From the NCBI GenBank assembly GCA_910586485.1, contig CAJUIA010000004.1, positions 97,032-161,031 of the forward strand: a DNA stretch of 64,000 bases, in the 5' to 3' direction. Source of the stretch: an uncultured Acetatifactor sp. GTDB taxonomy: Bacteria; Bacillota; Clostridia; Lachnospirales; Lachnospiraceae. The translations under genes were made by a program, and so were the position numbers. Shown piece after piece: positions 14,018 to 21,997 of the stretch (positions are counted from its first letter, which is position 1; each line of letters starts with the position of its first letter). The notes beneath the pieces were generated by a model, which was given only the letters and a program-made list of their open reading frames with translations, ran no database searches and had not been told where the DNA came from.

Positions 14018-14929
14018 TTATGCCAGCTCCAGTAATGTAAGGATCAGCGCCATACGGACGTAGACACCGTACTGCGCCTGCCGGAAATAAGCGGCCCTGG
14101 GGTCCGCATCCACCTCCACGGAAATTTCGTTGACTCTCGGCAGAGGATGCAGCACCAGCATATCCTTTTTTGCCAGCTCCATCTTTGTCGTATCCAGGAT
14201 ATAGAAGTCCTTCAGGCGGATATAGTCCTCTTCGTTAAAGAAGCGCTCCTTTTGGACTCTGGTCATGTACAGAAAATCAAGCTCAGGCATTACCTTTTCC
14301 AGGCGGATAACCTCGCTGTATGAGATACCCTTCGCCTTCAGCATCTCGATGATATAATCAGGGCATCGCAGTTCCTCCGGGGAGATGAAAATGAAACGGA
14401 TATTGTCATAACGGACCAGAGCATTTATCAGCGAGTGGACGGTTCTGCCAAATTTTAGATCGCCGCACAGGCCGATGGTAAAATTGTTCAAGGAGCCTTT
14501 TAAGCTGCGGATGGTGAGCAGGTCGGTCAGGGTTTGGGTGGGATGCTGGTGGCCGCCGTCACCGGCATTGATTACAGGGATTCTCGATTTTTCACTGGCC
14601 ACCATGGGTGCGCCCTCCTTTGGGTGGCGCATGGCGCAGATGTCCGCATAGCAGGAGATGATGCGGATGGTGTCGGATACGCTTTCGCCCTTGGAGGCAG
14701 AGGAAGAGGCGGCATCGGAAAAACCGAGGACCCGTCCGCCCAGCCGGATCATGGCGGATTCAAAGCTTAAGCGTGTTCTGGTGCTGGGCTCGTAAAAGCA
14801 GGTAGCAAGTATTTTACCATCGCAGGAGTGGGCATATTTTTTCGGATTGCGCTCAATGTCGCAGGCAAGGTCAAACAGCCGATCCAGCTCTTCGGGGGTA
14901 AAGTCCAGAGGACTCATTAAATGTCTCAT
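14018..14929 (-). CDS. pyrB: aspartate carbamoyltransferase catalytic subunit
   Basis: 303 aa from ATG 14929 (MRHLMSPLDFTPEEL), 10 bases after GGAAAGG. The longer in-frame start at 15001 would translate through a terminator and is rejected. The carbamoyl-phosphate loop is FYEPSTRTRLSFE (about 46-58), SASKGES is the 80s loop with the key Ser and Lys, and HPTQTLTDLLTI and LHPLPRVNEI supply further active-site residues. It makes N-carbamoyl-aspartate, the committed step of pyrimidine synthesis, and pairs with PyrI downstream. Length is normal for the family. Confidence 0.96.
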   Translation of the reverse strand: MRHLMSPLDFTPEELDRLFDLACDIERNPKKYAHSCDGKILATCFYEPSTRTRLSFESAMIRLGGRVLGFSDAASSSASKGESVSDTIRIISCYADICAMRHPKEGAPMVASEKSRIPVINAGDGGHQHPTQTLTDLLTIRSLKGSLNNFTIGLCGDLKFGRTVHSLINALVRYDNIRFIFISPEELRCPDYIIEMLKAKGISYSEVIRLEKVMPELDFLYMTRVQKERFFNEEDYIRLKDFYILDTTKMELAKKDMLVLHPLPRVNEISVEVDADPRAAYFRQAQYGVYVRMALILTLLELA

Positions 14930-14960
14930 TATAATCATTCCTTTCCGTAATTCTTTGCGC

Positions 14961-14992
14961 AAAAAGAGTCGAAGAGAAAACTCTTCGACTCT
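14961..14992 (-). terminator. strong terminator between nitroreductase and pyrB
   Basis: On the minus strand a perfect 12-bp stem (AGAGTCGAAGAG with CTCTTCGACTCT) around TTTT is followed by five T (14965-14961). It begins 6 bases after the nitroreductase stop codon and ends about 30 bases before pyrB. It may simply end the upstream gene or act as a pyr attenuator. No separate pyrB promoter was obvious. Confidence 0.9.
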
Positions 14993-14997
14993 GATAC

Positions 14998-15537
14998 TCA
15001 TGTTAAAAAGGATAACAGTTCATCCACGGTCTTGCGCTTGGGAGCGGTGGGAAGCTCCGCAGGGTATCCGATGGGAATAAGGGCCACCAGCTCTCTGCCT
15101 TCGGGAAGACCGAGAACCTTTGCGGCTTCTTCTTCGTCAAATAATCCCATGATAACGGTTCCAAGGCCCTGCTCATAGGCCGCCAGGCAGAAGGCTTCAC
15201 TTGCAACGCCTGCATCGTACATCTGCCAGCCGTTTCCTTTAGGAGTAGAGAAGGAGCCGTCGCGCTCGTAACCGCTGCGGCCGGTGACGACGGTAACGGC
15301 AATCACCATGGGAGCCTGCTCCATGATTGTACCGTTTCCGGGATAAAGGGAGGTGCATTTGGCAAGTGCCTTTTTGGTTTCGCCCTCCACGGCAATGTAG
15401 CGGGTGATCTGGGTATTCTTCCAGCTGGGAGCATAGGAAGCCGCCGCCACGATCTTTTCAATCAGCTCATGTGAAACCGGCTGATCCGTATAACTGCGGA
15501 TGCTTCTGCGCCCAACGATACATTCGTTAGCTGTCAT
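14998..15537 (-). CDS. nitroreductase-family FMN oxidoreductase
   Basis: 179 aa from ATG 15537, 8 bases after GGAGG. The nitroreductase fold signature is clear: RRSIRSYTDQPV (about 10-21) at the FMN phosphate site, ASYAPSWKNTQ for flavin contact, YDAGVASEAFCLAAYEQGLGT and the late strand ALIPIGYPAE. Such enzymes use NAD(P)H to reduce nitro-compounds, quinones or flavins. The physiological substrate is unknown. It is a single gene with a perfect terminator just after the stop. Confidence 0.9.
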   Translation of the reverse strand: MTANECIVGRRSIRSYTDQPVSHELIEKIVAAASYAPSWKNTQITRYIAVEGETKKALAKCTSLYPGNGTIMEQAPMVIAVTVVTGRSGYERDGSFSTPKGNGWQMYDAGVASEAFCLAAYEQGLGTVIMGLFDEEEAAKVLGLPEGRELVALIPIGYPAELPTAPKRKTVDELLSFLT

Positions 15538-15720
15538 GATGATAACCTCCTGCATTTTTTTGACTTGTTCGTTTATTTATGATACCACGGCAGGACGACA
15601 GTTTCAATGGTGAAAATGTACTTTTTACGAATTCCTTTTTCTGATTTGTGAATATGCAGGACCAAACGGTGACATTATAAAAATTTAAGGCGGAATTGCT
15701 GTTAATTAATGAAAAAGGTT

Positions 15721-15749
15721 TTGCATCCGGGGAGTATTTGCACTATAAT
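15721..15749 (+). promoter_or_regulatory. sigma-A promoter
   Basis: TTGCAT 15721-15726 and TATAAT 15744-15749, 17-base spacer, 35 bases before the PH-domain gene. Confidence 0.75.
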
Positions 15750-15784
15750 AAACACAAAAGCGAGCGGAAAGGGCGGTAGGAAGA

Positions 15785-16159
15785 ATGGGATTTGTTGAAA
15801 GAAAGCGGTGGCTGTTTTTGGGACTGCCATTTACCTTTACCAAGTATATTATCAAGGAAGAGATTATAACCATAGACGAAGGGCTGTTAAAAACGGTGGA
15901 AAATGACTGCTATATGTATAAGGTGCAGGATGTGCAGCACAGCGCCAGCCTGGCGGAGAAAATGTTCGGCCTGGGTACGGTGACCTGCTTTACGGGAGAT
16001 ACCACCCATGCTCAGCTTATTTTAAAGCATATCAAGCATTCCAAGGCAGTGAAGGATTTTATTTTGGAGCAGTCTGAGGTCGCAAGAAGGAAGCGTCGGA
16101 CCATGAATATGCTGGATATTGGCACAGGCGATATGCAGGATATGGACGATATGGAATAA
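15785..16159 (+). CDS. bacterial PH-domain (bPH2/YdbS-like) protein
   Basis: 124 aa. The central stretch ITIDEGLLKTVENDCYMYKVQDVQ followed by the GLGTVTCFTGDTT strand is the pattern of bacterial PH domains, where an R/K-x-x-x-I-x-x-x-x-I motif normally sits between strands. Here there is no membrane segment, unlike YdbS, so the protein is probably cytosolic. The C-terminus is a charged helix ending in a Met/Asp-rich tail (MQDMDDME). The function of these domains is mostly unknown. The gene is a single-gene unit with a strong promoter and a terminator hairpin. Confidence 0.7.
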   Translation: MGFVERKRWLFLGLPFTFTKYIIKEEIITIDEGLLKTVENDCYMYKVQDVQHSASLAEKMFGLGTVTCFTGDTTHAQLILKHIKHSKAVKDFILEQSEVARRKRRTMNMLDIGTGDMQDMDDME

Positions 16160-16169
16160 AATGTGATAG

Positions 16170-16211
16170 CCGTAAGGATACCCCGCCGATTATGACGGGG
16201 TATTCTTACGG
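16170..16211. terminator. hairpin between convergent genes
   Basis: CCGTAAGGATACCCCG (16170-16185) pairs with CGGGGTATTCTTACGG (16196-16211), 16 bp with one G-U. It separates the PH-domain gene from the convergent CmpB-like gene. No clear T run is present on either side. Confidence 0.65.
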
Positions 16212-16230
16212 TGGTGCGGGAGGGCGGCGG

Positions 16231-16647
16231 TCAGTCGATGGCTTCTTTTGGGTTACACAGCAGGCGCTCGAACAGCAGGCCGGCGAGAAACCAGCAGGGG
16301 GCAAAGTCCAGGCGGATCACATTATTTATGTTCCATCTGCTCCTGCCATAGTTCCAGGGACAGAGCTTATGTCTGGAAAGCAGGCGTCCGGTGAGATATT
16401 CGCCGGAAAAGATGAGGCTCATGTAGGTCAGTCCCCGGAGCCAGAGCGGCCTGTTTTCCAGCAGGCGTCCTATGGGGGCCATGAAGGCGGCGCAGCCGTA
16501 AATGGGAAACATCCAGACAGAGGTGTCTCCCTTTAAGGTAAGGTCCCGCCTGCGGAGGGAATCCAGAGAGGTGAAGAGAATCTCCATACACCATCCGGTA
16601 AGTCCGCATTTGAAAAAGTTTTTCGTAAGGGATGCAGTTTTTTTCAC
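16231..16647 (-). CDS. small CmpB-family putative membrane protein
   Basis: 138 aa from GTG 16647, 5 bases after GGAGG. Upstream ATG codons lack a site. It carries the same family features as the protein at 7787: CGLTGWCMEILFTS, a WMFPIYG loop, RGLTYMSLIFSGEYLTG, a CPWNY motif and a final IRLDFAPCWFLAGLLFERLL. Four membrane segments are likely. It is half the length of the paralogue and lacks the acidic tail. Putative ABC-type permease by family label only. No ATPase is encoded next to it. Confidence 0.75.
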   Translation of the reverse strand: MKKTASLTKNFFKCGLTGWCMEILFTSLDSLRRRDLTLKGDTSVWMFPIYGCAAFMAPIGRLLENRPLWLRGLTYMSLIFSGEYLTGRLLSRHKLCPWNYGRSRWNINNVIRLDFAPCWFLAGLLFERLLCNPKEAID

Positions 16648-16690
16648 ACTAACCTCCATGATTTCGCTCTGCGGAATCTCAAATCGGTAT

Positions 16691-16718
16691 GAGAAATGCC
16701 GTATTTTAGGCATTTCTC
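16691..16718. other. perfect hairpin upstream of the CmpB-like gene
   Basis: GAGAAATGCC (16691-16700) and GGCATTTCTC (16709-16718) form a 10-bp stem around an 8-base AT-rich loop in the divergent region between the genes at 16647 and 16894. Confidence 0.5.
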
Positions 16719-16719
16719 G

Positions 16720-16785
16720 GTGTGAGACTTAGAGTTTCTCCGCGAAGCAGCCTATGCTGCGAGCGGCTAGAAACTCTTCTCACAC
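16720..16785. other. long structured palindrome in the folC upstream region
   Basis: Nested stems are GTGTGAGA/TCTCACAC (outer, 16720-16727 with 16778-16785), AGAGTTTCT/AGAAACTCT (16731-16739 with 16769-16777) and CCGC/GCGG enclosing GCAGC-CTAT-GCTGC. The word GCGAAGCAGCC in the inner loop is shared with structured leaders at 23105 and 36090. A separate GNRA hairpin CGGAGC-GAAA-GCTCCG follows at 16794-16809. The element lies between divergent genes, so its orientation is open. Confidence 0.6.
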
Positions 16786-16893
16786 TAATCCCACGGAGCG
16801 AAAGCTCCGATGAAGAATACCGCTGCCCATAGTATGAACGGAAACTCAAGAAAATATGTAAATATAAGGATAATTGCGGGAGGTGTAAAGCGG

Positions 16894-18189
16894 ATGAAAG
16901 AGCGTGAAGTGACGGAATATATTGAAAGCATAAGCGGCAGGGGAATTGTGCCCGGCTTGGGCAGCATCCGGGAGCTGTGCAGGAGACTGGATTCGCCCCA
17001 AAAGGCGCTGAAATTTGTACATGTGGCCGGAACAAACGGAAAAGGCTCTGTATCCGCCTATATGGCAGAGGCTTTAAAATGCGGCGGTTATCGGGTGGGA
17101 AGATATATATCGCCTGTTATTTTTGAGTACAGAGAACGGATTCAGGTGAATGGCAGATATATTACCAAGGAGGCCTTGGGAAGACTGCTGGAGCAGGTAA
17201 AGCAGGCCTGCGACGAGATGGTATCGGATGGAATGCCGCAGCCCACAGCCTTTGAGGTGGAGACGGCACTGGGATTTTTATATTTCAGGGAGAAGAGCTG
17301 TGACATCGTGATTTTGGAGGCAGGGATGGGCGGACTGCTGGATGCCACCAACGTCATCGACTTTTCCTTACTGGCAGTGATTACATCCGTGAGTATGGAT
17401 CATATGAAATTCCTGGGGAATACGCTGGAAGAGATTGCGGCCCAGAAGGCAGGGATCATAAAGACTGGCTGCCGGGTGGTTAGCGCCGGTCAACAGCCAG
17501 AAGCGGCAGGAGTAATTGCGGAAAGAGCTGCGGCGCTTGGCTGCCCCCTTTCGGTGGTGGAAAATTCACGGATTACCTCCGTAAAATATGGCTTGGAAAA
17601 GCAGCGTTTCTGCTATGGAGGGCTTTCCGGGCTGGAAATTTCCTTGGCCGGTAAGTATCAGATTGAGAATGCAGCATTGGCGGTTAAAGCCCTGAAGGCT
17701 TTGGGCGGGCAGGGTTTTCCGCTTGCGGAAGAAAAACTGCGGCAGGGCTTAAAGCAGACGGCCTGGGCAGGGCGCTTCAGCATTGTGGGGAAAAAGCCTT
17801 ATTTTATTGTGGATGGTGCCCATAATGAGGACGCTGCAAAAAGGTTTGCGGAATCGGTAGAATTTTATTTTACAAATAAAAGAATTATCTATATAATGGG
17901 AGTGTTGAAGGATAAGGAATACGAAAAGATGATTGCGCTCACACATGGCCTGGCGGATCAGATCATCACGGTTACGCCGCCGGACAGCCAAAGAGCACTG
18001 CCTGCTTATGAGCTGGCAAAAGAAGTGGCAAAGGTTCATCCGAACGTAACGGCAGTGGACAGCCTGGAAGAGGCGGTGGAGATGGGGCGGCTGCTTGCAG
18101 GTAAGGAGGACGTGATCATTGCCTTCGGCACATTATCATTTGCGGGACGTATGATTAAAATTGCAGGCGGCAACAGAGAGGTTATTTAA
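16894..18189 (+). CDS. folC: bifunctional folylpolyglutamate synthase/dihydrofolate synthase
   Basis: 431 aa from ATG 16894, 10 bases after GGGAGG. The Mur-ligase ATP loop is VAGTNGKGSVSAYMAEAL (about 42-59). Further marks are ISPVIFEYRERIQVNG, EAGMGGLLDATN, SMDHMKFLG with the metal-binding residues, KAGIIK, and the C-terminal domain motif FIVDGAHNEDA. FolC adds glutamate to dihydropteroate and folates. It is first in the operon folC-folE-HD-folP-folBK, with folE starting 1 base after its stop. Confidence 0.95.
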   Translation: MKEREVTEYIESISGRGIVPGLGSIRELCRRLDSPQKALKFVHVAGTNGKGSVSAYMAEALKCGGYRVGRYISPVIFEYRERIQVNGRYITKEALGRLLEQVKQACDEMVSDGMPQPTAFEVETALGFLYFREKSCDIVILEAGMGGLLDATNVIDFSLLAVITSVSMDHMKFLGNTLEEIAAQKAGIIKTGCRVVSAGQQPEAAGVIAERAAALGCPLSVVENSRITSVKYGLEKQRFCYGGLSGLEISLAGKYQIENAALAVKALKALGGQGFPLAEEKLRQGLKQTAWAGRFSIVGKKPYFIVDGAHNEDAAKRFAESVEFYFTNKRIIYIMGVLKDKEYEKMIALTHGLADQIITVTPPDSQRALPAYELAKEVAKVHPNVTAVDSLEEAVEMGRLLAGKEDVIIAFGTLSFAGRMIKIAGGNREVI

Positions 18190-18190
18190 G

Positions 18191-18772
18191 ATGGTAGATC
18201 AGAAGAAGATACGGGAAGGGGTCAGACTTTTACTGGAGGGAATCGGAGAGGATTCGGAAAGAGAAGGGCTGGCGGAGACTCCTGACAGGATTGCAAGGAT
18301 GTACGGAGAGATTTTTTCCGGTTTGGAGGAGGATGCGGCCGTTCCGCTATCAAGGGTGTTTACGGTTGACAGCGGCGAGATGGTGCTGGAAAAGGATATT
18401 GTCTTCTATTCCATGTGCGAGCATCATATGATGCCCTTTTTCGGCAAGGCACATGTGGCTTATATTCCGGACGGAAAGGTGGTGGGCTTAAGTAAGCTGG
18501 CCCGGACGGTGGAAATTTATGCAAAAAGGCTTCAGATACAGGAAAGGATGACGGGGCAGATCGTGGATGCGGTGATGGAGCATCTGTCGCCTAAGGGCGC
18601 CATGGTGGTGCTGGAAGCGGAGCATATGTGCATGACTATGCGGGGAGTAAAAAAGCCCGGCAGCAAGACAGTGAGCGTTGCGGTCAGAGGGGTCTTTGAG
18701 AATAATGATAAGCTGCAGAACTGCTTTTTTCAAATGCTGCGGCTGGACAGGGGAAGCGGTATTGAAGGATAG
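18191..18772 (+). CDS. folE: GTP cyclohydrolase I
   Basis: 193 aa. It converts GTP to dihydroneopterin triphosphate, the first step of folate synthesis. GLAETPDRIARMYGEIFSG, the zinc-site YSMCEHHMMPFFGKAHVAY (Cys and His at about 77-80), GLSKLARTVEIYAKRLQIQE and MCMTMRGVKKPG are all in the family order. ATG 18191 directly follows the folC stop (1-base gap). The 3' end overlaps the predicted start of the HD-domain gene by 11 bases. Confidence 0.96.
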   Translation: MVDQKKIREGVRLLLEGIGEDSEREGLAETPDRIARMYGEIFSGLEEDAAVPLSRVFTVDSGEMVLEKDIVFYSMCEHHMMPFFGKAHVAYIPDGKVVGLSKLARTVEIYAKRLQIQERMTGQIVDAVMEHLSPKGAMVVLEAEHMCMTMRGVKKPGSKTVSVAVRGVFENNDKLQNCFFQMLRLDRGSGIEG

Positions 18773-19247
18773 AATAAATAAAATATTAAATCACCATTTA
18801 TTTATTGAAAATCTGGAAAAGAATAGGACGGCAGAAGCAGACAGGCGCTTCTGCCGTCATGGCATGGAGCATTTTCTGGATGTGGCCAGGATCGGCAGGA
18901 TAATCAACCTGGAAGAAAACTTAGGAATTCCCACGGAATTAATTTATGGGGCGGCTCTGCTCCATGACATCGGGAAACACAGGCAGTATGAGGAAGGAAT
19001 TCCCCATGAGCAGGCAAGTGCCCTGATTGCGCCGGAAATTCTGCGGGAATGCGGGTTTACGGAAAACGAAACGAGTGTTATTACAGATGCAATTCTGGCA
19101 CACAGGAACAGCGATGTAATTTCGGAGCGGAATTTGCGGGGGGTGCTGTACCGGGCGGATAAGGCCAGCCGTCCCTGCTTTGCCTGCAGGGCGGAACCGG
19201 ATTGTAATTGGAAGGACGGCAGGAAAAACAAGGAGATTCTTTATTAA
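18762..19247 (+). CDS. HD-domain phosphohydrolase in the folate operon
   Basis: 161 aa if it starts at TTG 18762, which has AGGGGAAG upstream and overlaps folE by 11 bases. An in-frame ATG at 18678 would lie deep inside folE and is unlikely. The HD-superfamily metal motif is present as H in HGMEHFLDVARI, HD in LLHDIGKHRQYEEGIPHEQAS and a later H in AHRN. A Cys-rich C-terminal patch (CFACRAEPDC) may bind metal. Its fixed place between folE and folP in this operon suggests a role in pterin metabolism, for example removal of phosphate from dihydroneopterin phosphates. That is inference from context only. Confidence 0.75.
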   Translation: MKDRINKILNHHLFIENLEKNRTAEADRRFCRHGMEHFLDVARIGRIINLEENLGIPTELIYGAALLHDIGKHRQYEEGIPHEQASALIAPEILRECGFTENETSVITDAILAHRNSDVISERNLRGVLYRADKASRPCFACRAEPDCNWKDGRKNKEILY

Positions 19248-19324
19248 ACCGTATAATATGGCTTTTCGGATAAATTTAGGATCAGGATCATGAAATTTAC
19301 GCAAAGCGGAATCATGGAGGTCAG

Positions 19325-20140
19325 ATGAAAATAGGAAGCAGGGAATTTCAGACAAAGGGTCACACATATGTGATGGGAATCTTAAACGTAACGCCGGACT
19401 CTTTCTCCGACGGCGGAAAATGGAACGACAGGGAAAGAGCGTTGAAGCGGGTAGAAGAAATGGTAAAGCAGGGGGCGGATTTGATCGACATTGGGGGTGA
19501 GTCCACCAGACCGGGCTATACTCCCGTAGAGACGGAGGAAGAGATTGCCAGAACGGCTCCTGTGATCGAAGCGGTGAAGGCCCGCTTTGACATACCGGTA
19601 TCTTTGGATACCTGTAAATCAGAAGTAGCTCTGGCGGGGATTCAGGCGGGGGCGGATCTGATCAACGATATATGGGGATTAAAGCAGGATGAAAAGATGG
19701 CGGGTGTTATTTCTGATAGCGGACTGCCCTGCTGTCTGATGCACAACCGAAAAAAGGCAGAATATAAGAATTTTATGCAGGAGGCGGCGGCAGATCTGGC
19801 AGAGACCCTTCAGCTGGCGGAAAGGGCCGGGATCGAAGGGGACAAAATCATTTTGGACCCCGGTATAGGCTTTGCCAAGTCCTATGAGCAGAACCTGGAG
19901 ATGATAAACTGTCTGGAAGAGCTGCATGTACTGGGATGTCCGCTGCTCCTGGGCTGCAGCCGCAAGTCCGTGATCGGCCTGACCCTGGATCTGCCTGCAG
20001 ATCAGAGACTGGAGGGAACGCTGGTCACTACGGTGATCGGTGTAATGAAGGGCTGCATGTTTGTGCGGGTCCATGACATACAGGAGAACGTGCGCGCCGT
20101 CAGAATGACGGAGGCGATACTGGGGGGAGGAAGGAACTGA
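19325..20140 (+). CDS. folP: dihydropteroate synthase
   Basis: 271 aa from ATG 19325 after ATGGAGGTCAG. It condenses the pterin pyrophosphate with p-aminobenzoate and is the sulfonamide target. Both signature loops are clear: MGILNVTPDSFSDGGKW (about 18-34) and DLIDIGGESTRPGYTPV (about 56-72). DPGIGFAKSYEQNLEMI and GCSRKSVIG with the substrate-binding Lys and Arg follow. It is separated from the HD gene by 77 bases, the only noticeable gap in the operon, where TATAAT (about 19253) may mark a minor internal promoter. Its stop overlaps the folBK start. Confidence 0.96.
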   Translation: MKIGSREFQTKGHTYVMGILNVTPDSFSDGGKWNDRERALKRVEEMVKQGADLIDIGGESTRPGYTPVETEEEIARTAPVIEAVKARFDIPVSLDTCKSEVALAGIQAGADLINDIWGLKQDEKMAGVISDSGLPCCLMHNRKKAEYKNFMQEAAADLAETLQLAERAGIEGDKIILDPGIGFAKSYEQNLEMINCLEELHVLGCPLLLGCSRKSVIGLTLDLPADQRLEGTLVTTVIGVMKGCMFVRVHDIQENVRAVRMTEAILGGGRN

Positions 20141-21018
20141 TGTACAGCGTGCAGGGAATGATGTCTGCCGGAGCAGACAGGGAGGATAAAGACGAGATCA
20201 GAATCGAAAAGCTGGAGGTTTATGCCTATCATGGGGTGTATCCGGAGGAAAGAAAGCAGGGGCAGATCTTTTTGGTCAATGCCGTGCTATATACGGATAC
20301 GCACAGGGCAGGAGAAGAGGATAAGATAGAGCTTTCCACAGACTATGGTGCAGTCAGTATTTTTATAGATGACTGGATGAAAAAGAACACATGTTATACG
20401 CTGGAGGCAGCAGCAGAAAGGCTGGCAAGAGCTATATTATTAAATTATGATTTGATATACTCCCTGGACCTGGAGATTTTGAAGCCGGAAGCGCCTATTC
20501 CCCTTACCTTTGGAAGCGTTTCCGTAAAGATACACAGAGGCTGGCATAAGGCTTATTTATCCGTGGGCTCTAATATGGGGGACAGGAAAAAATATCTGGA
20601 GGACGGAATAGAGGCTTTAAAGGCTCATCCGCTGATGAAGCAGGTTAAGGTATCGGAACTGATTGAGACAGCGCCCTACGGCGGAGTGGAGCAGGCGGAT
20701 TTCCTGAATGCTGCCATTGGCCTGGAAACGCTGCTGGAGCCGGAAGCACTGCTGGAGGTGCTGCATGAAATAGAGAACGGTGCAGGCAGGGAACGGACCC
20801 TGCGGTGGGGGCCCAGAACTCTTGATCTGGATATTTTGTTTTATGATAAGCTGGTGTATGAAAGCGATACGCTGGTAATCCCTCATCCTGACCTGCATAA
20901 CAGGGAATTTGTTTTAAAGCCTTTAAGTACCATTGCTCCCAATTACCGGCACCCGCTGCTTGGCATGACGATCAGTCAGGAGCTGGCGGAGTTGGAAAAA
21001 TCATCGCTTCCCGTATGA
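20140..21018 (+). CDS. folBK: fused dihydroneopterin aldolase / hydroxymethyldihydropterin pyrophosphokinase
   Basis: 292 aa. The FolB half (about 20-135) has DEIRIEKLEVYAYHGVYPEE with the catalytic region, and ends GSVSVKIHRG. The FolK half (about 140-285) has AYLSVGSNMGDRKKYL, ETAPYGGVEQADFLNA and the pyrophosphokinase signature RWGPRTLDLDILFYD. The two enzymes act consecutively, so the fusion makes metabolic sense and is common in Clostridia. ATG 20140 overlaps the folP stop (ATGA-type) with GGGGGGAGG upstream. The 3' end overlaps the convergent Gx-transporter gene by 43 bases. Confidence 0.95.
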   Translation: MYSVQGMMSAGADREDKDEIRIEKLEVYAYHGVYPEERKQGQIFLVNAVLYTDTHRAGEEDKIELSTDYGAVSIFIDDWMKKNTCYTLEAAAERLARAILLNYDLIYSLDLEILKPEAPIPLTFGSVSVKIHRGWHKAYLSVGSNMGDRKKYLEDGIEALKAHPLMKQVKVSELIETAPYGGVEQADFLNAAIGLETLLEPEALLEVLHEIENGAGRERTLRWGPRTLDLDILFYDKLVYESDTLVIPHPDLHNREFVLKPLSTIAPNYRHPLLGMTISQELAELEKSSLPV

Positions 21019-21503
21019 GAGAGAAGGTATTTATCCGTGAAGGAGGCGGCAAGGCCGGTGAAAAGGCCGGTGAGGATGCCGCTCAGGGTAAGAAAGGGAA
21101 GATAGGCAAACACGCCCGGAGTGGCGGTCAGGGCAAAGGCTGTCAGCAGCTGGCCCAGGTTGTGAGTCAGTCCTCCGACGGCGCCGGTGAGAAAGTTCAG
21201 TTTTTTATGCAGCAGCCGGCAGGTGAAGAACATGGCAAATAAGCTGAAAAAGCCTCCGGAAAGACTGTAAAAAAAGGACAGAAGCTGACCAAAAAGCAAT
21301 GCGGAAAGCAGGATACGGACAGTCAGCACCAGTGCGGCGTCTTTTAGAGAATGACGGCGCAAAAGAATCAGAGTAATGATATTGGCAAGGCCGAGTTTGA
21401 TTCCGGGAAGGGGAACCAGGGGCGGGATTACACTTTCTGCGGCATAGACGGCAAGGGACAGGGTAACATAAAGGCTTAAGACGGTCAGGTGTTTCAGTTT
21501 CAT
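20976..21503 (-). CDS. Gx transporter family membrane protein (EetB/HepS-I-like, PF07456)
   Basis: 175 aa, strongly hydrophobic with about five membrane segments. The motif LVPLPGIKLGLANIITLILL (about 31-50) and the later GAVGGLTHNLGQLLTA (about 108-123) are hallmarks of the family called heptaprenyl diphosphate synthase component I or Gx transporter, related to ECF substrate-binding subunits. In Gram-positive extracellular electron transfer loci the EetB protein belongs to this family. It is co-transcribed with a NusG-II protein (12-base gap) and sits opposite an apbE gene. Confidence 0.85.
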   Translation of the reverse strand: MKLKHLTVLSLYVTLSLAVYAAESVIPPLVPLPGIKLGLANIITLILLRRHSLKDAALVLTVRILLSALLFGQLLSFFYSLSGGFFSLFAMFFTCRLLHKKLNFLTGAVGGLTHNLGQLLTAFALTATPGVFAYLPFLTLSGILTGLFTGLAASFTDKYLLSHTGSDDFSNSASS

Positions 21504-21515
21504 GGAAGCTCCTTA

Positions 21516-21926
21516 TCAGTAGGAAATAATATCAGGCGATATTGTATTTTTATCCTCTTCCTGGGGGCGCAGCCGGATGACGACCCGGTTGGGCAGGCAG
21601 GTGACGGGCAGCCGGGAATTGCTGATAAAGCCCTGACGGACACAGAGCTTGTCAGGGCAGTCTGCGGAAATGATGCCGATGCTGCCGGGACGGACTTCTA
21701 TTTCATTGACATGACCCTCATCCCCGGTGACCGTAAAGCGGTAGGTTTCCCGGACTTCATCTAAGGGGATGCTGGCAATCAGCTCCCCGCTTTGGTATAT
21801 ATCCGCGATCAGGCCCGCATCCGGGCTTTTCGGAAGCAGGATATACAGCAGGCTTAAAACAGTTAGCAGTATTAAGGCCGCTCCGATCAAAAGGGCTGCG
21901 GGAACCGTTCGGTCTTTTGCTTTCAT
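21516..21926 (-). CDS. membrane-anchored NusG domain II protein (EetA-like)
   Basis: 136 aa. One N-terminal membrane helix (about 10-30) is followed by an extracytoplasmic NusG domain II fold: an ADIYQSGELIASIPL strand, GIISADCPDKLCVRQGFIS with its conserved Cys pair, and CLPNRVVIRL. This PF07009-type domain is often fused or linked to Gx transporters and to flavinylation systems. As far as I recall, the EetA protein of Listeria-type extracellular electron transfer is annotated this way. ATG 21926 is preceded by AGGAGATC. It is divergent from apbE, with 71 bases between the starts. Confidence 0.85.
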   Translation of the reverse strand: MKAKDRTVPAALLIGAALILLTVLSLLYILLPKSPDAGLIADIYQSGELIASIPLDEVRETYRFTVTGDEGHVNEIEVRPGSIGIISADCPDKLCVRQGFISNSRLPVTCLPNRVVIRLRPQEEDKNTISPDIISY

Positions 21927-21997
21927 GTGATCTCCTGTTAAAAAATAAAATGATTTACACTAACCTCCAGAAAAGTATAACAAAAAGGACGGAGAAA

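Noticed and set aside
14930..15001. Longer pyrB start at 15001
   Set aside because: It would require translation through a perfect terminator hairpin, and a well-spaced ribosome binding site serves ATG 14929, which gives the normal family length.
18678..18761. ATG 18678 as start of the HD-domain gene
   Set aside because: It would put 95 bases of overlap within folE and add 28 residues unlike the family. TTG 18762 has a ribosome binding site and fits the coupling pattern of the operon.
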